DNA of 64,000 nt from Prevotella herbatica (GCF_017347605.1 NZ_AP024484.1:2866501-2930500), one strand, 5' to 3'. Positions 48,952 to 59,075 are shown, counted from the first letter of the stretch. Notes: generated by a model not told the origin, from the letters alone. Translations and numbers: made by a program.

Positions 48952-51900
48952 TTAGAATGATGCATTCAGACCGAATGTGAATGATGTTGGTGATGGGTAA
49001 CGACCGTTATCAAGACCAAATACATTTGCGCTGGCTGTTGAAAGGCCAATTTCAGGATCATAACCATCATATCCTGTTATAGTGAACAGATTGGTTGCAT
49101 TAAATGTAAGACGAAGGTTTGTGAGACCTATCTTCTGAATTAGTTTTTTGTCGAATGTGTACCCTAAAGTTACGCTCTTTAGGCGTAGATAAGATCCATT
49201 CTCTATATAACGGCTACTGAAAGCGTCGTTATCATTAGGGTCGTTGATTGAAGCGCGTGGCAATGATGCATCAGGATTAGAAACCATTATATTTGATATG
49301 TTGTCATACCAAGATCCTGTTACGTTACCGTCTGTGGCTGTAAGCCTTGCACGATTGTTAATATCTGCAAGTTGGTTAGTCCATGGACTATTCATATGAG
49401 TAAGTTTCAGCTTCAGGTAGTTGGCAACCTTGTTACCTACATTACCATTGATGAATATGTTCAGGTCAAAGTTCTTATAACGTAATGTGTTGTTCCAACC
49501 GAATGTCCATTTTGGAAGTGGTGAACCAATGTTTGTTTTATCCTTTTCATCAATAATACCGTCACCATTTACGTCTTTATACTTTAAATCGCCTACATAA
49601 GTAGTATTTGTGCGACTATATTTTGTTGGGTCTGTGCTCCAAGATTTCTTGCCGTTTGCATCTGTTATGATAGGGTTGTTTTTTTGAAGCGTATTTACAG
49701 GTGAGTTAAGAATATCCTGGAAGTTCTGATAAACGCCTTCAACCTCATATCCATAGAAACCATAAAGACTTTCGCCTGGTGTAGTACGAGATACAACGTC
49801 TGACCATTGACCATAACCAAGTAGGGCAGTACTTCCAGCAAGACTCTTCAATTTGTTTCTATTGATAGAGACGTTGATATCTGAATCCCATTCGAAGTCC
49901 TTGCTAACGAACGGCTTTGTGTTAAGTGCTAACTCGATACCATGATTCTCGATATTACCATAGTTGCCATAAGGAGCAGCAAGAGCAGAAGAAGAGTTGC
50001 CACTTGTACCCATGATAGAAGGCAATATAAGCTGCATAAGCATATTCTTAGATTCCTTTTTATACCAGTCTGCAGTGAAGTTTACTCGATTGTTGAACAA
50101 ACCAAGATCAAGACCAATGTTCCACTGATCTTGAGTTTCCCACTGGATGTCGAGGTTTTTCAAGTTCTGTGGCCGATATGAAGTGCCAAGTCCTGTTTCC
50201 ATAACTGACATTGCAGATCCCCATTTGTAACTACCAATGTTAGAGTTACCTGTTTGTCCCCAACCTATACGTAACTTACCATTGCTTAGCCAGTCGCCAG
50301 CGATATCTTGAATGAACTTCTCGTTAGAGAAACGCCATGCAAGGGCTACTGAGTGGAAACCAGCCCAACGCTTGTTAGGACCGAAGTTTGAACTTCCATC
50401 ATAACGATATGTATATGTACCCAGATAACGGTCGTTGTAGTTGTAGGTTTCACGAGTAAAGAAAGAAGCCATAGAAGAACTTCCCCAGCCTTCTCCAATT
50501 TGTGGCGTACCAGAACCTAATGCAGGGTTGTGTACTATATCGTTTGGCAGGTTGGTGTTGAAGATAGAAGTAAAGTCATAATTTGATTCCCAACATTCCT
50601 GACCAAGCATTGCTGTTATACCGTGTTTACCAAACTGCATATTATAGGTAAGGTAATTGCTTAAAGACCAATAGTTATTGCTGTTCTTCTGAATACGACC
50701 TTGGTTCTGTGCTCTTACCCATGTTCCAAGGTTAACCATTGGATTATAAGTTTCAGCTTTTGATGCACCGATATCATAACCTAATTGTATGTGCCAAGTC
50801 AGGTTTTTCATAGGGGTTATATCAGCAAAGATACTACCGTTAAGTGATTGGCGATCTAACAGAATATCATCCAACATCGCAAGGGCAATAGGGTTTGGAT
50901 TGGTAAATCCTTCCTTTGAAACACTAGAATATCCACCATCAATATTATAGATTTGGATATCAGGAGGTGTTGTCAGTGAGTAGTTGATAAGTCCCTCGTC
51001 GCTATCAGCAAGTTTCAGACTTTCTGAAGTCTTAGAATATGTTGCGTTAAGACCGAGTTTAAACCATTTTTTTAGTTGTGCTGTGAGGTTTACACGGAAA
51101 GAGTAACGGTTGAAATTACTACCAATGATAGTTCCGTCCTGATCTGTGTAACTACCAGAAACATAGTAGTTGATCTTATCTGTTCCGCCTTCAGCGCTAA
51201 CTTGATGCTGTTGTTGCCATGCTGTTTGGAATATGGCATCTTGCCAGTTAGTTCCCTTTCCTAGAATAGAAGGATCACTATATGTTTTGTCTGGTTTTGA
51301 AATTTCACCTTGTGCAGCCATATCGTTATAAAATTCTGCAAATTCTCTTAAGTTGAGAATATCAAGGCGATTATTTTGACGTGATGCTGTAACGCTTCCA
51401 CTATATGTGAACTTAGCTTCTCCAGCTTTTCCCTTCTTTGTTGTGATAAGTACAACACCGTTAGCACCCTGAGCGCCATAGATAGCGGTAGCAGAAGCAT
51501 CTTTCAATACTTCTATATTTACGATATCTGATGGATTGAGAAGTGACAAAGGGGAGATAGTTGAATGCGAACCGTTGCCAAGAGCATCTCCTAGTCCAAG
51601 GCTAGCGCCACTGTTACTTTGTGATTGAAATATCACCCCATCAACAACATATAATGGATCTGCACCTGCATTGATTGTGGCATTACCACGGATGCTAACA
51701 GAAATGGCTGAGCCTGGAGCGCCAGATGTTCGAACAGCATCGACACCGGCTATACGTCCCTGGAAACTTTGGTCAATATTAGTCATAGGTGCAGACTTAA
51801 GAGTCTTTTCGTCCAATGAAGCAGATGCACCGGCAAGGTCGCTTTTCTTCATTGTACCATAACCTACAACGACAACTTCTTGCAGCGAGTGGTTGTCTTC

Positions 51901-52233
51901 TGAAAGAGTTACTTTAAGATTATTTTCGTTTCCTAATTTCACAGTACGTGTGATATAGCCTATATAGGAAACCTCAATAGTGGCATTGGCTGGTGCATTG
52001 AGAACGAAGTTACCGTCGATGTCGGTAATAGCTCCTGCATTGCTGCCTTTAACTTTTACAGTTGCACCGATTATTGGACCTTGAGAGTCAGACACGGTAC
52101 CTGTGATTTTTTTAGTCTGTTGCACAGCCATAGATGTAGTTGTAGCATTGGCTGCTAAAGTTTGCGGAGAATAACCTAGGAGACCTAGGCTGCAGAACCC
52201 CGCAAGCAACTTTACTTTACTGTTTGAATTCAT
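48952..52233 (-). CDS. SusC/RagA-family TonB-linked outer-membrane transporter
   Basis: A 1093-residue outer-membrane transporter. A signal-containing start is followed by a carboxypeptidase-like domain (KKITGTVSDSQGPIIGATVK), the SusC signature LQEVVVVGYGTMKKSDLAGA, a plug domain (ADPLYVVDGVIFQSQS and ASATAIYGAQGANGVVLITT) and the beta-barrel ending SFTFGLNASF with a terminal Phe. It imports mannan-derived oligosaccharides into the periplasm with TonB energy. It is the first gene of the minus-strand arm. The promoter candidate at 52401-52408 implies a leader of about 160 bases, longer than elsewhere in this window. Confidence 0.96.
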   Translation of the reverse strand: MNSNSKVKLLAGFCSLGLLGYSPQTLAANATTTSMAVQQTKKITGTVSDSQGPIIGATVKVKGSNAGAITDIDGNFVLNAPANATIEVSYIGYITRTVKLGNENNLKVTLSEDNHSLQEVVVVGYGTMKKSDLAGASASLDEKTLKSAPMTNIDQSFQGRIAGVDAVRTSGAPGSAISVSIRGNATINAGADPLYVVDGVIFQSQSNSGASLGLGDALGNGSHSTISPLSLLNPSDIVNIEVLKDASATAIYGAQGANGVVLITTKKGKAGEAKFTYSGSVTASRQNNRLDILNLREFAEFYNDMAAQGEISKPDKTYSDPSILGKGTNWQDAIFQTAWQQQHQVSAEGGTDKINYYVSGSYTDQDGTIIGSNFNRYSFRVNLTAQLKKWFKLGLNATYSKTSESLKLADSDEGLINYSLTTPPDIQIYNIDGGYSSVSKEGFTNPNPIALAMLDDILLDRQSLNGSIFADITPMKNLTWHIQLGYDIGASKAETYNPMVNLGTWVRAQNQGRIQKNSNNYWSLSNYLTYNMQFGKHGITAMLGQECWESNYDFTSIFNTNLPNDIVHNPALGSGTPQIGEGWGSSSMASFFTRETYNYNDRYLGTYTYRYDGSSNFGPNKRWAGFHSVALAWRFSNEKFIQDIAGDWLSNGKLRIGWGQTGNSNIGSYKWGSAMSVMETGLGTSYRPQNLKNLDIQWETQDQWNIGLDLGLFNNRVNFTADWYKKESKNMLMQLILPSIMGTSGNSSSALAAPYGNYGNIENHGIELALNTKPFVSKDFEWDSDINVSINRNKLKSLAGSTALLGYGQWSDVVSRTTPGESLYGFYGYEVEGVYQNFQDILNSPVNTLQKNNPIITDANGKKSWSTDPTKYSRTNTTYVGDLKYKDVNGDGIIDEKDKTNIGSPLPKWTFGWNNTLRYKNFDLNIFINGNVGNKVANYLKLKLTHMNSPWTNQLADINNRARLTATDGNVTGSWYDNISNIMVSNPDASLPRASINDPNDNDAFSSRYIENGSYLRLKSVTLGYTFDKKLIQKIGLTNLRLTFNATNLFTITGYDGYDPEIGLSTASANVFGLDNGRYPSPTSFTFGLNASF

Positions 52234-52400
52234 ACATTATTGGTTTTTGGTTACAGCACTTTTGTGCTTTCGTTTTTAGGTTTAAATAAATTCGTATTAA
52301 GCAAGTTCTTATATGCTTTGTCGGTTACTTATGTTAAGATTTTCTTTTCCATAATTAGATTTTAGTTATAATGTTTTATAGTCGTAAAGATTATCGGTTG

Positions 52401-52408
52401 CAAATATA
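52401..52408 (-). promoter_or_regulatory. -7 promoter element of the SusCD operon
   Basis: TATATTTG on the minus strand, 167 bases upstream of the susC start, implying a long leader. Confidence 0.55.
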
Positions 52409-52674
52409 CGCATTAATCTCTTATGCTTTTTGACTTTAATTGCTTATTGCTGATACTTTTTTGCTTAATAATGAAATGGTTTATATTTGGTCTTATATAC
52501 ATAATATATAATAGTAGAAGTCGTTTTTATTCGATTTTGGTAATATGTAATTTTGTTATATAAACCAAATTGTGTAGTTTTTTATTAAAATGTTATAATT
52601 GTAATTAATCAATATACTGCATGAAAGTTGAAGTAATGAGCAAGAAAGTATCAAATATATATTGGAATATTGTA

Positions 52675-52682
52675 TATCTTTG
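52675..52682 (+). promoter_or_regulatory. -7 promoter element of the esterase operon
   Basis: TATCTTTG followed by CAG, 46 bases upstream of ATG 52728. Confidence 0.65.
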
Positions 52683-52727
52683 CAGATGTAATTTTCAATC
52701 TGTTTTAAGTTTCTTATAAAAACCAAA

Positions 52728-54008
52728 ATGAAAAAACTGCTATTCTTTTTATTTGGATTATTTAATATCTTATCTGTTTCCAGTCAAGTTCGCGGAAATA
52801 GTATAGTTGTTATGGTTCAGCCTGATCATAAGGAATGGAACTATGTCGTTGGAGAAACGGCTGTTTTTAAAGTTTGTGTATTGAAATCGAGTACGCTAAT
52901 TAGTGATGTCAAAGTTTCTTATGAGGCAGGCCCAGTGATGTATCCAGATATTAAGAAAACCACTATACTCAAAAATGGGACAATGACATTCTGTGGAAAA
53001 ATGAATGCTCCTGGATTTTATCGTCTGAAAGTTATTGCAAACGTAAACGGTAAAGAATATGAAGGACTTTGCACAGCAGGTTTTTCTCCTGAAAAGATAA
53101 CGCCTTATGCTTATGAACCAAAGAATTTTGATACTTTCTGGAGCAAAGCGCTGAAAGAAGCAAGACTTAATGATTTGAATCCTACGAAAAGACTTTTGCC
53201 AGAGCGTTGTACTGTAGACGATGACGTATATGAAATAAGTTATGTTAACAATACATCTAATAGTAGAATTTATGGAATACTGTCTGTTCCTGTAAAACAA
53301 GGTAAATATCCTGCGTTGCTAAGAGTTCCCGGAGCAGGAGTCAGACCTTATAGTGGTGATACATATACAGCCCCAGGCAAAGCCATAGTGTTGGAAATCG
53401 GTATACATGGTATTCCCGTTACGATGCAGCAGGGTGTTTATGATAATCTGCTTGGTGGCGCATTGAATAATTATTGGGATACAAATATTGATAATCCTGA
53501 TAAAAATTATTATAAACGTGTTGTTACAGGAGCAGTTCGTGGTGTTGACTATATAGTGTCATTGCCTCAATGGGACGGAAAAACGATAGGCGTGACTGGC
53601 GCAAGTCAGGGAGGTTTCCTTTCATTAGCAGTTGCTGCATTGGATAAGCGTATTACATTTCTAGGTGTAGTTCATGACGCTATGTGTGATTATTCGGCAG
53701 AAGTGCATGGAGTAGCAGGTGGTTGGCCACATTATTTTTATAAGAATACTGATAAGTCATTAAATGATAAAGTAGATGCTAGTATGTATTATGATGGTGT
53801 CAATTTTGCAAAAAGGATTAATGTTCCTGGATGGTATTCTTTTGGATATAACGACGAAGTAGTGCCTCCGACATCATCTTATGGACTTTATAATGTTGTT
53901 AAAGCACCAAAGATATTGAGTGTGTATCAGCAAACGGGCCATTACTGGTATCAGGAACAATGGGATGAATGGCAGAATTTTATAAAAGAACACTTAAACG
54001 TGAAATGA
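52728..54008 (+). CDS. Acetyl esterase of the AXE1/CE7-like family
   Basis: A 426-residue exported alpha/beta hydrolase with signal peptide KKLLFFLFGLFNILSVSSQ. A beta-sandwich N-terminal domain (residues 25-125) precedes the AXE1-type catalytic domain. The nucleophile is the Ser of VTGASQGGFLSLA, the Asp is in FGYNDEVVPP, and the His is in QQTGHYWYQ, giving a complete triad. This family removes acetyl groups from xylan, cephalosporins or short acetylated sugars. In this locus it most likely deacetylates acetylated mannan oligosaccharides. It is the first gene of the plus-strand arm, followed by the GH26 gene after 29 bases. Confidence 0.88.
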   Translation: MKKLLFFLFGLFNILSVSSQVRGNSIVVMVQPDHKEWNYVVGETAVFKVCVLKSSTLISDVKVSYEAGPVMYPDIKKTTILKNGTMTFCGKMNAPGFYRLKVIANVNGKEYEGLCTAGFSPEKITPYAYEPKNFDTFWSKALKEARLNDLNPTKRLLPERCTVDDDVYEISYVNNTSNSRIYGILSVPVKQGKYPALLRVPGAGVRPYSGDTYTAPGKAIVLEIGIHGIPVTMQQGVYDNLLGGALNNYWDTNIDNPDKNYYKRVVTGAVRGVDYIVSLPQWDGKTIGVTGASQGGFLSLAVAALDKRITFLGVVHDAMCDYSAEVHGVAGGWPHYFYKNTDKSLNDKVDASMYYDGVNFAKRINVPGWYSFGYNDEVVPPTSSYGLYNVVKAPKILSVYQQTGHYWYQEQWDEWQNFIKEHLNVK

Positions 54009-54037
54009 TATAGGTTGTAATAACTAAATTTTTGATT

Positions 54038-55093
54038 ATGAAGAGATTCGCAATTCTTAATGCAATATTTTTTCTAACTCTTGGTGTTAATGCTAATACA
54101 CCTGCATGCAAATTGATTAAGCGCCTTAAAACTTTGCAAAAGGCTGGTATAATGATAGGACATCAAGATGATCCCGTATATGGAAAAACTTGGAAGTGGG
54201 ATCTCGGTAAATCAGATGTCTTGTCTGTTACTGGTGATTATCCTGCAGTTATGGGATTTGATTTAGGAGAGATAGAATTAGGCCACACGAAGAATTTAGA
54301 CAAAGTTTCATTTGATAGAATGCGGAAAGAAATAATAGCACAATATAAAAGAGGTGGAATTATTACCTTGAGCTGGCATCCTCATAATCCTGTTACAGGT
54401 AAATCTGCATGGGATACAACTGGTAATGCTGTTAAAGAGATTTTTCCAGAGGGGAGTATGTATTCAAAATTTGATGGCTGGTTGAAGATCGTAGCAGAGT
54501 TCATTAATTCATTAAAGACAGAAGATGGTATTAAGATACCTGTGATATTTCGTCCTTGGCATGAAATGAGCGGTGGTTGGTTCTGGTGGGGCAAAAATGG
54601 TTGCACATCTGATGAGTATAAAAGATTATATATGCTGACACATGATAAACTTGAAACAGAATATCATTGTGATAATATTGTGTGGGCATTCTCTCCAAAT
54701 AGTGGATATAATGATTTTATGAAATATTATCCAGGAAACCGTTATGTTGATGTTTTGGGTGTAGACTTATATGAGTTTGACAAGGATAATGCAAAATATC
54801 AGCAGAGTCTGAAACATGATTTGGACGAAATAACACTGATAGGGAAAAAAGAAAAGAAAATAGTAGCTCTAACAGAAACAGGTTGTCAACAATTGCCTTA
54901 TGCTGATTGGTTTACAAATACATTATGGACTGTGTTGAAAAATTATAAATTAAGTTATGTCCTGTTTTGGCGAAATGCTTGGGATAATGAGAAAGAACTT
55001 TATATTTCATACCCAGGACATTCAACAGAGGCGGATTTTAAAAAGTTTTATGACATAAAGCAAACTTTATTTGTAAAAGATCTAGATAAATAA
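54038..55093 (+). CDS. GH26 endo-beta-1,4-mannanase, periplasmic
   Basis: A 351-residue glycoside hydrolase with a cleavable signal peptide (RFAILNAIFFLTLGVNA) and no lipobox. The GH26 acid/base is Glu176 in IFRPWHEMSGG, next to the WFWWGKN substrate platform. The nucleophile is Glu280 in VALTETGC. It should release mannobiose or short oligosaccharides in the periplasm. ATG 54038 is preferred to the TTG at 54032. The GH130 phosphorylase gene follows after 18 bases. It is the clearest relative of the inactive GH26-like lipoprotein at 39944-40993. Confidence 0.93.
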   Translation: MKRFAILNAIFFLTLGVNANTPACKLIKRLKTLQKAGIMIGHQDDPVYGKTWKWDLGKSDVLSVTGDYPAVMGFDLGEIELGHTKNLDKVSFDRMRKEIIAQYKRGGIITLSWHPHNPVTGKSAWDTTGNAVKEIFPEGSMYSKFDGWLKIVAEFINSLKTEDGIKIPVIFRPWHEMSGGWFWWGKNGCTSDEYKRLYMLTHDKLETEYHCDNIVWAFSPNSGYNDFMKYYPGNRYVDVLGVDLYEFDKDNAKYQQSLKHDLDEITLIGKKEKKIVALTETGCQQLPYADWFTNTLWTVLKNYKLSYVLFWRNAWDNEKELYISYPGHSTEADFKKFYDIKQTLFVKDLDK

Positions 55094-55111
55094 AATAAAC
55101 AAGATATAATT

Positions 55112-56275
55112 ATGAATAGCTTTCAAGAAAAAGTTATATCACTGCGTGAGCATCACGAACAGCTGATAACAAAAGCAAATGAACCAGAAGAGTTTGGAAA
55201 CGGAATTTATATAAGGTATAAAAATCCAATACTAACCGCTGATCACACTCCATTGGAATGGCGTTATGATTTTAATGAAAAGGATAATCCATATTTGATG
55301 CAGCGCATAATGATGAATGCTACATTGAATAGTGGTGCCATAAAATGGAAGGGGAAATATCTATTAGTAGTGCGTGTTGAAGGTGCTGACAGAAAAAGTT
55401 TCTTTGCTGTTGCTGAGAGTCCTAACGGAGTAGACAACTTCAGATTTTGGGACGAGCCAATAACAATGCCTGATGATGTTGTTCCTGCAACAAACATTTA
55501 TGATATGCGACTTACAGTGCATGAAGATGGATATGTTTATGGCGTTTTCTGCGCAGAGCGTCATGATGATTCACAGCCAGAAGATTTAAGTGCAGCTACG
55601 GCAACAGCTGCTATTGCACGTACAAAAGATCTTATAAGTTGGGAACGCTTGCCAGATTTGAAAACAAAATGTCAACAGCGCAATGTTGTATTGCATCCAG
55701 AGTTTGTTGAAGGTAAGTATGCCTTTTATACGCGTCCACAGGATGGGTTTATTGATACAGGTTCAGGCGGAGGCATTGGTTGGGCTCTTGTTGATGATAT
55801 TACCGATGCGAAGATTACCGATGAAAAAATTATTAACTTTCGCCATTATCATACAATAATGGAAGTTAAGAATGGCGAAGGTCCTCATCCAATAAAAACA
55901 AATCGTGGATGGCTTCATTTAGCGCATGGTGTGCGTGGATGTGCTTCTGGATTGCGTTATGTGTTGTATATGTATATGACAGCACTTGATGACCCTGCAA
56001 AGGTAATTGCAAAGCCAGGAGGTTCTCTTCTTGTTCCTAAAGGTGGAGAATATATCGGTGACGTAATGAATGTTGTTTTTGCCAATGGCTGGATTGCTGA
56101 CGAAGACGGTAAAGTCTTTATATATTATGCAAGTTCTGATACTCGCATGCATGTAGCTGTTTCGACAATAGACAAACTTGTAGACTATTGTCTAAACACA
56201 CCTGAAGACGGTCTCACGACAAGTGCTTCTGTTGAGACAATAAAAAAGCTTATTGCTAAGAATAAAAAACTATAA
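55112..56275 (+). CDS. GH130 mannosylglucose phosphorylase
   Basis: A 387-residue cytosolic enzyme of GH130 subfamily 1, the 4-O-beta-D-mannosyl-D-glucose phosphorylases. There is no signal peptide. The five-bladed propeller segments are recognisable: GNGIYIRYKNPILTADHTPL, NATLNSGAIKWKGKYLLVVR, NIYDMRLTVHEDGYVYGVFC and GPHPIKTNRGWLHLAHGV. It splits mannosyl-glucose with phosphate into mannose-1-phosphate and glucose. The epimerase gene in the same arm supplies its substrate, as in the known Bacteroides fragilis and Ruminococcus albus mannobiose pathway. Confidence 0.93.
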   Translation: MNSFQEKVISLREHHEQLITKANEPEEFGNGIYIRYKNPILTADHTPLEWRYDFNEKDNPYLMQRIMMNATLNSGAIKWKGKYLLVVRVEGADRKSFFAVAESPNGVDNFRFWDEPITMPDDVVPATNIYDMRLTVHEDGYVYGVFCAERHDDSQPEDLSAATATAAIARTKDLISWERLPDLKTKCQQRNVVLHPEFVEGKYAFYTRPQDGFIDTGSGGGIGWALVDDITDAKITDEKIINFRHYHTIMEVKNGEGPHPIKTNRGWLHLAHGVRGCASGLRYVLYMYMTALDDPAKVIAKPGGSLLVPKGGEYIGDVMNVVFANGWIADEDGKVFIYYASSDTRMHVAVSTIDKLVDYCLNTPEDGLTTSASVETIKKLIAKNKKL

Positions 56276-56315
56276 TATTTGATCCATAAGTTATATAGAG
56301 TTATCTAATTTTTAT

Positions 56316-56323
56316 TATATTTG
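56316..56323 (+). promoter_or_regulatory. Internal promoter of the symporter-epimerase pair
   Basis: TATATTTG followed by CAA, 42 bases upstream of ATG 56365, in an 89-base gap after the phosphorylase gene. Confidence 0.55.
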
Positions 56324-56364
56324 CAATTCTGTGTAATTTATGGATTTATTTAAATAATAACCTA

Positions 56365-57747
56365 ATGATAAAATCTAAACTAATTGAGAAAATAGGATAT
56401 GGCTTTGGTGACATGTCTAGTAGTATGTTTTGGAAGATATTTTCTTATTATCTACCGATTTTTTACAGTGATGTTTTCGGACTGTCACTTGGCGCCACAG
56501 CAACTCTGATGCTGGTTACTCGTATTTGGGACGCTATATTAGATCCGATGATGGGCATTCTTGCAGACCGTACACAGACAAAATGGGGTAAGTATCGTCC
56601 TTATCTATTGTGGTTTGCTGCTCCTTTCGCAGTATGTGGAGTGTTCTTATTTACAACACCTCATCTGGGAGAAACAGGGAAACTAATATGGGCTTATGTT
56701 ACATATATACTCATGATGACAGTTTATACAGGTATTAATGTTCCTTATGGTTCAATGCTTGGAGTATTAACAAATGATTCCGATGAAAAGACTGTATTTT
56801 CTAGTTTTAGAATGTTTTTCGCTTATGCAGGTTCATTCATAGCTTTGTTTGCTTGGGAACCTCTTTGCGATTTGTTTAAGGCGCATGGTTGTGCAGAAAC
56901 AGGTGCATGGCAAGGGGCTATGATCGTAATTGCTGTTTTCTGCTTTTTATTATTCCTATTATGTTTTAGAATTACTAAAGAGCATATTAAGGTCGAAGCT
57001 ACATCTCTAGGTTCAGATGTTTCTTCTCTGTTGAGAAACTCTCCTTGGTGGTTGCTGACAGCTGCTGCTCTGTGTTCAAATTTATTTAATACTGTACGTG
57101 GTGCAACGGTAGCTTATTATTTTAAGTATTATATAGGTGAAAATGTTCATATAAATTTAGGTATTGCAAGTTTTTTGTTCTTTGCAGGTTTATTCCTTGC
57201 TGTAGGTGAAGTTTGTAATATGGCAGGAGTTGTTATGGCTGTTCCTATTAGTCGAAGAATAGGTAAGCGCAGTACTTTTGCTGTTTCTTGTATAGGAATG
57301 GCTATTCTTAGCTGCTTGTTCTTCTATTTGCCGTGTACAAATGTTGGCTTTATTACAATGTTGTTATTGCAAATTCTGATATCTATCTGTACAGGAATAA
57401 TCTCTCCTCTTATTTGGAGCATGTATGCAGACGTTGCTGATTTTGCTGCTGTAAAAGACCATACATCTTCAACAGGACTTATATTCTCATCAGGTTCCAT
57501 GGCACAGAAGTTTGGAGGTGCTATTGCAGGAAGTGCAGTCCTATGGTTGTTTGCAGCTTTTGGACTAGTTCCAAATGCATTGCATCAAACAGACAGTGCA
57601 ATTCTTGGAATGAAACTAACCATGAGTTACATACCTGCAGCTGTTGCAATTCTTATGGTTGTAATAATGGTTGCTTATCCGTTGACAAAGAGTAAGATGA
57701 AACAAATCAATGCTAAGTTAAAGTCTATACGTAAAATAGAAGATTAA
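56365..57747 (+). CDS. GPH-family sugar:cation symporter (mannobiose uptake)
   Basis: A 460-residue inner-membrane transporter with about twelve transmembrane helices, of the glycoside-pentoside-hexuronide family (MelB-like). Signatures include IGYGFGDMSSSMFWKIFSYY at the N-terminus, WDAILDPMMGILADRTQTKWGKYRP after helix 2 and YADVADFAAVKDH in the C-terminal half. Its stop codon overlaps the epimerase start by one base (TAATG). Carriage of mannobiose or other short mannosides is inferred from that coupling. Confidence 0.92.
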   Translation: MIKSKLIEKIGYGFGDMSSSMFWKIFSYYLPIFYSDVFGLSLGATATLMLVTRIWDAILDPMMGILADRTQTKWGKYRPYLLWFAAPFAVCGVFLFTTPHLGETGKLIWAYVTYILMMTVYTGINVPYGSMLGVLTNDSDEKTVFSSFRMFFAYAGSFIALFAWEPLCDLFKAHGCAETGAWQGAMIVIAVFCFLLFLLCFRITKEHIKVEATSLGSDVSSLLRNSPWWLLTAAALCSNLFNTVRGATVAYYFKYYIGENVHINLGIASFLFFAGLFLAVGEVCNMAGVVMAVPISRRIGKRSTFAVSCIGMAILSCLFFYLPCTNVGFITMLLLQILISICTGIISPLIWSMYADVADFAAVKDHTSSTGLIFSSGSMAQKFGGAIAGSAVLWLFAAFGLVPNALHQTDSAILGMKLTMSYIPAAVAILMVVIMVAYPLTKSKMKQINAKLKSIRKIED

Positions 57748-58928
57748 TGGATAGTTTTAAACAGACAATGCAGGATGTTCTTGAAAACAACATCCTGCGT
57801 TATTGGATTGACAATGTTACTGATAATGTCAACGGTGGATATTATGGTAGGGTAGACGGTCATGATATTGTTCATGCTGATGCTGAGAAAGGTGCCATAA
57901 TGAATGCTAGAATTTTATGGAGTTTTTCGGCAGCATATAGAGTGCTGGGAAAGAAAGAGTATCTTGTTGCAGCAACTCGTGCACGAAATTATATTTTAGA
58001 CTATTTCATTGATAAGGAGTTTGGTGGAGTGTTCTGGTCTTTAGACTATAAAGGAAATCCTTTAGATTGTAAAAAGCAGACTTATGCTATAGGCTTTACT
58101 ATATATGGTTTAAGTGAATATGTTCGCGCAACTGGTGACAAAAGATCTCTTGAAGTAGCTATATCATTATATAATGACATAGAAAAATATGCTTTTGATG
58201 CAGATAATAATGGTTATATTGAAGCTCTTACTCGGGACTGGAAGCCTATTGAAGATATGCGTTTGAGTGATAAAGATGAGAATGGGAGCAGAACAATGAA
58301 TACTCATTTACATATCATAGAACCGTATACTAATCTTTATCGTGTCTGGAAAGATAAAAAATTGGAACAGAGTATGCGTAACTTGCTTGATATATTTACT
58401 GATAAACTCCTTAACACCGAAACTCATCATCTGGATTTGTTTTTTGATGATAAATGGGATGGAAACCGAAACATAGAGAGTTATGGACACGATATTGAGG
58501 CTAGTTGGCTTTTGCATGAATCAGCACTGGTTCTTGACGACAAAAAGTTATTAAGGAAAATAGAGCCTATAATAAGAAAAATTGCTGTGGCGGCTGATGA
58601 AGGACTGCGTTCTGATGGGAGCATGATATATGAACATTGGAAAGATAATGATAGTTATGACATGCAGAGGCAATGGTGGGTGCAATGTGAAAATATAATT
58701 GGGCACATGAATATATATCAGTATTTTAGAGAGGAAACATCTCTTGGTATAGCTGTAAGATGCTGGTCGTTTATACAAAAGAATCTTGTTGATTGGGATA
58801 AAGGAGAATGGCATTGGGCAAAACTTGATGATGGAACTTTGAATATCGTAGATGACAAAGCTGGTTTTTGGAAATGTCCTTATCATAACAGCAGAATGTG
58901 CCTTGAACTTATAGAGCGTCGGTTTTAA
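57747..58928 (+). CDS. Cellobiose 2-epimerase family enzyme (mannobiose 2-epimerase)
   Basis: A 393-residue cytosolic alpha/alpha barrel of the N-acylglucosamine 2-epimerase superfamily. Conserved histidine-bearing segments are intact: NTHLHIIEPYTNLYRVW, SYGHDIEASWLLHESA and QWWVQCENIIGHMN. It should convert mannobiose (Man-Man) to mannosyl-glucose (Man-Glc), the substrate of the GH130 enzyme two genes upstream. It is the last gene of the plus-strand arm. The terminator stem at 58915 begins inside its final codons. Confidence 0.92.
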   Translation: MDSFKQTMQDVLENNILRYWIDNVTDNVNGGYYGRVDGHDIVHADAEKGAIMNARILWSFSAAYRVLGKKEYLVAATRARNYILDYFIDKEFGGVFWSLDYKGNPLDCKKQTYAIGFTIYGLSEYVRATGDKRSLEVAISLYNDIEKYAFDADNNGYIEALTRDWKPIEDMRLSDKDENGSRTMNTHLHIIEPYTNLYRVWKDKKLEQSMRNLLDIFTDKLLNTETHHLDLFFDDKWDGNRNIESYGHDIEASWLLHESALVLDDKKLLRKIEPIIRKIAVAADEGLRSDGSMIYEHWKDNDSYDMQRQWWVQCENIIGHMNIYQYFREETSLGIAVRCWSFIQKNLVDWDKGEWHWAKLDDGTLNIVDDKAGFWKCPYHNSRMCLELIERRF

Positions 58929-58945
58929 TACCGGTGCTTTTTTTT
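58915..58945 (+). terminator. Terminator of the mannan plus-strand arm
   Basis: AGC-GT-CGGT pairs with ACCG-GT-GCT (58915-58938) around a TTTAAT loop and is followed by seven T. Confidence 0.65.
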
Positions 58946-58998
58946 ATTTATGTGATCTTTTTTTTGTTAATATAGCGTAATATTTATAATATTATTGC

Positions 58999-59006
58999 TA
59001 ACTTTG
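58999..59006 (+). promoter_or_regulatory. -7 promoter element of the nuo operon
   Basis: TAACTTTG followed by CAA, 70 bases upstream of nuoA. The leader contains a 7-bp hairpin GGCAGAT/ATCTGCC at 59018-59036. Confidence 0.6.
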
Positions 59007-59017
59007 CAAACGCTTTT

Positions 59018-59036
59018 GGCAGATCAGCTATCTGCC
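59018..59036 (+). promoter_or_regulatory. Hairpin in the nuo leader
   Basis: GGCAGAT (59018-59024) pairs perfectly with ATCTGCC (59030-59036), near the expected 5' end of the transcript and followed by no T-tract. It may stabilise the mRNA. Confidence 0.5.
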
Positions 59037-59075
59037 TTAGTTTAAGCAGATTATTAAAATAACGTTATAGATTTT

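Larger units (their letters stand above)
52234..52727. other. Divergent control region of the mannan locus
   Basis: No gene is present in these 494 bases. They carry the -7 elements of both arms (minus 52401-52408, plus 52675-52682) and an AT-rich stretch between. Neither an SARP, AraC nor hybrid two-component regulator gene adjoins the locus in this window, so the regulator must be elsewhere. Confidence 0.6.
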
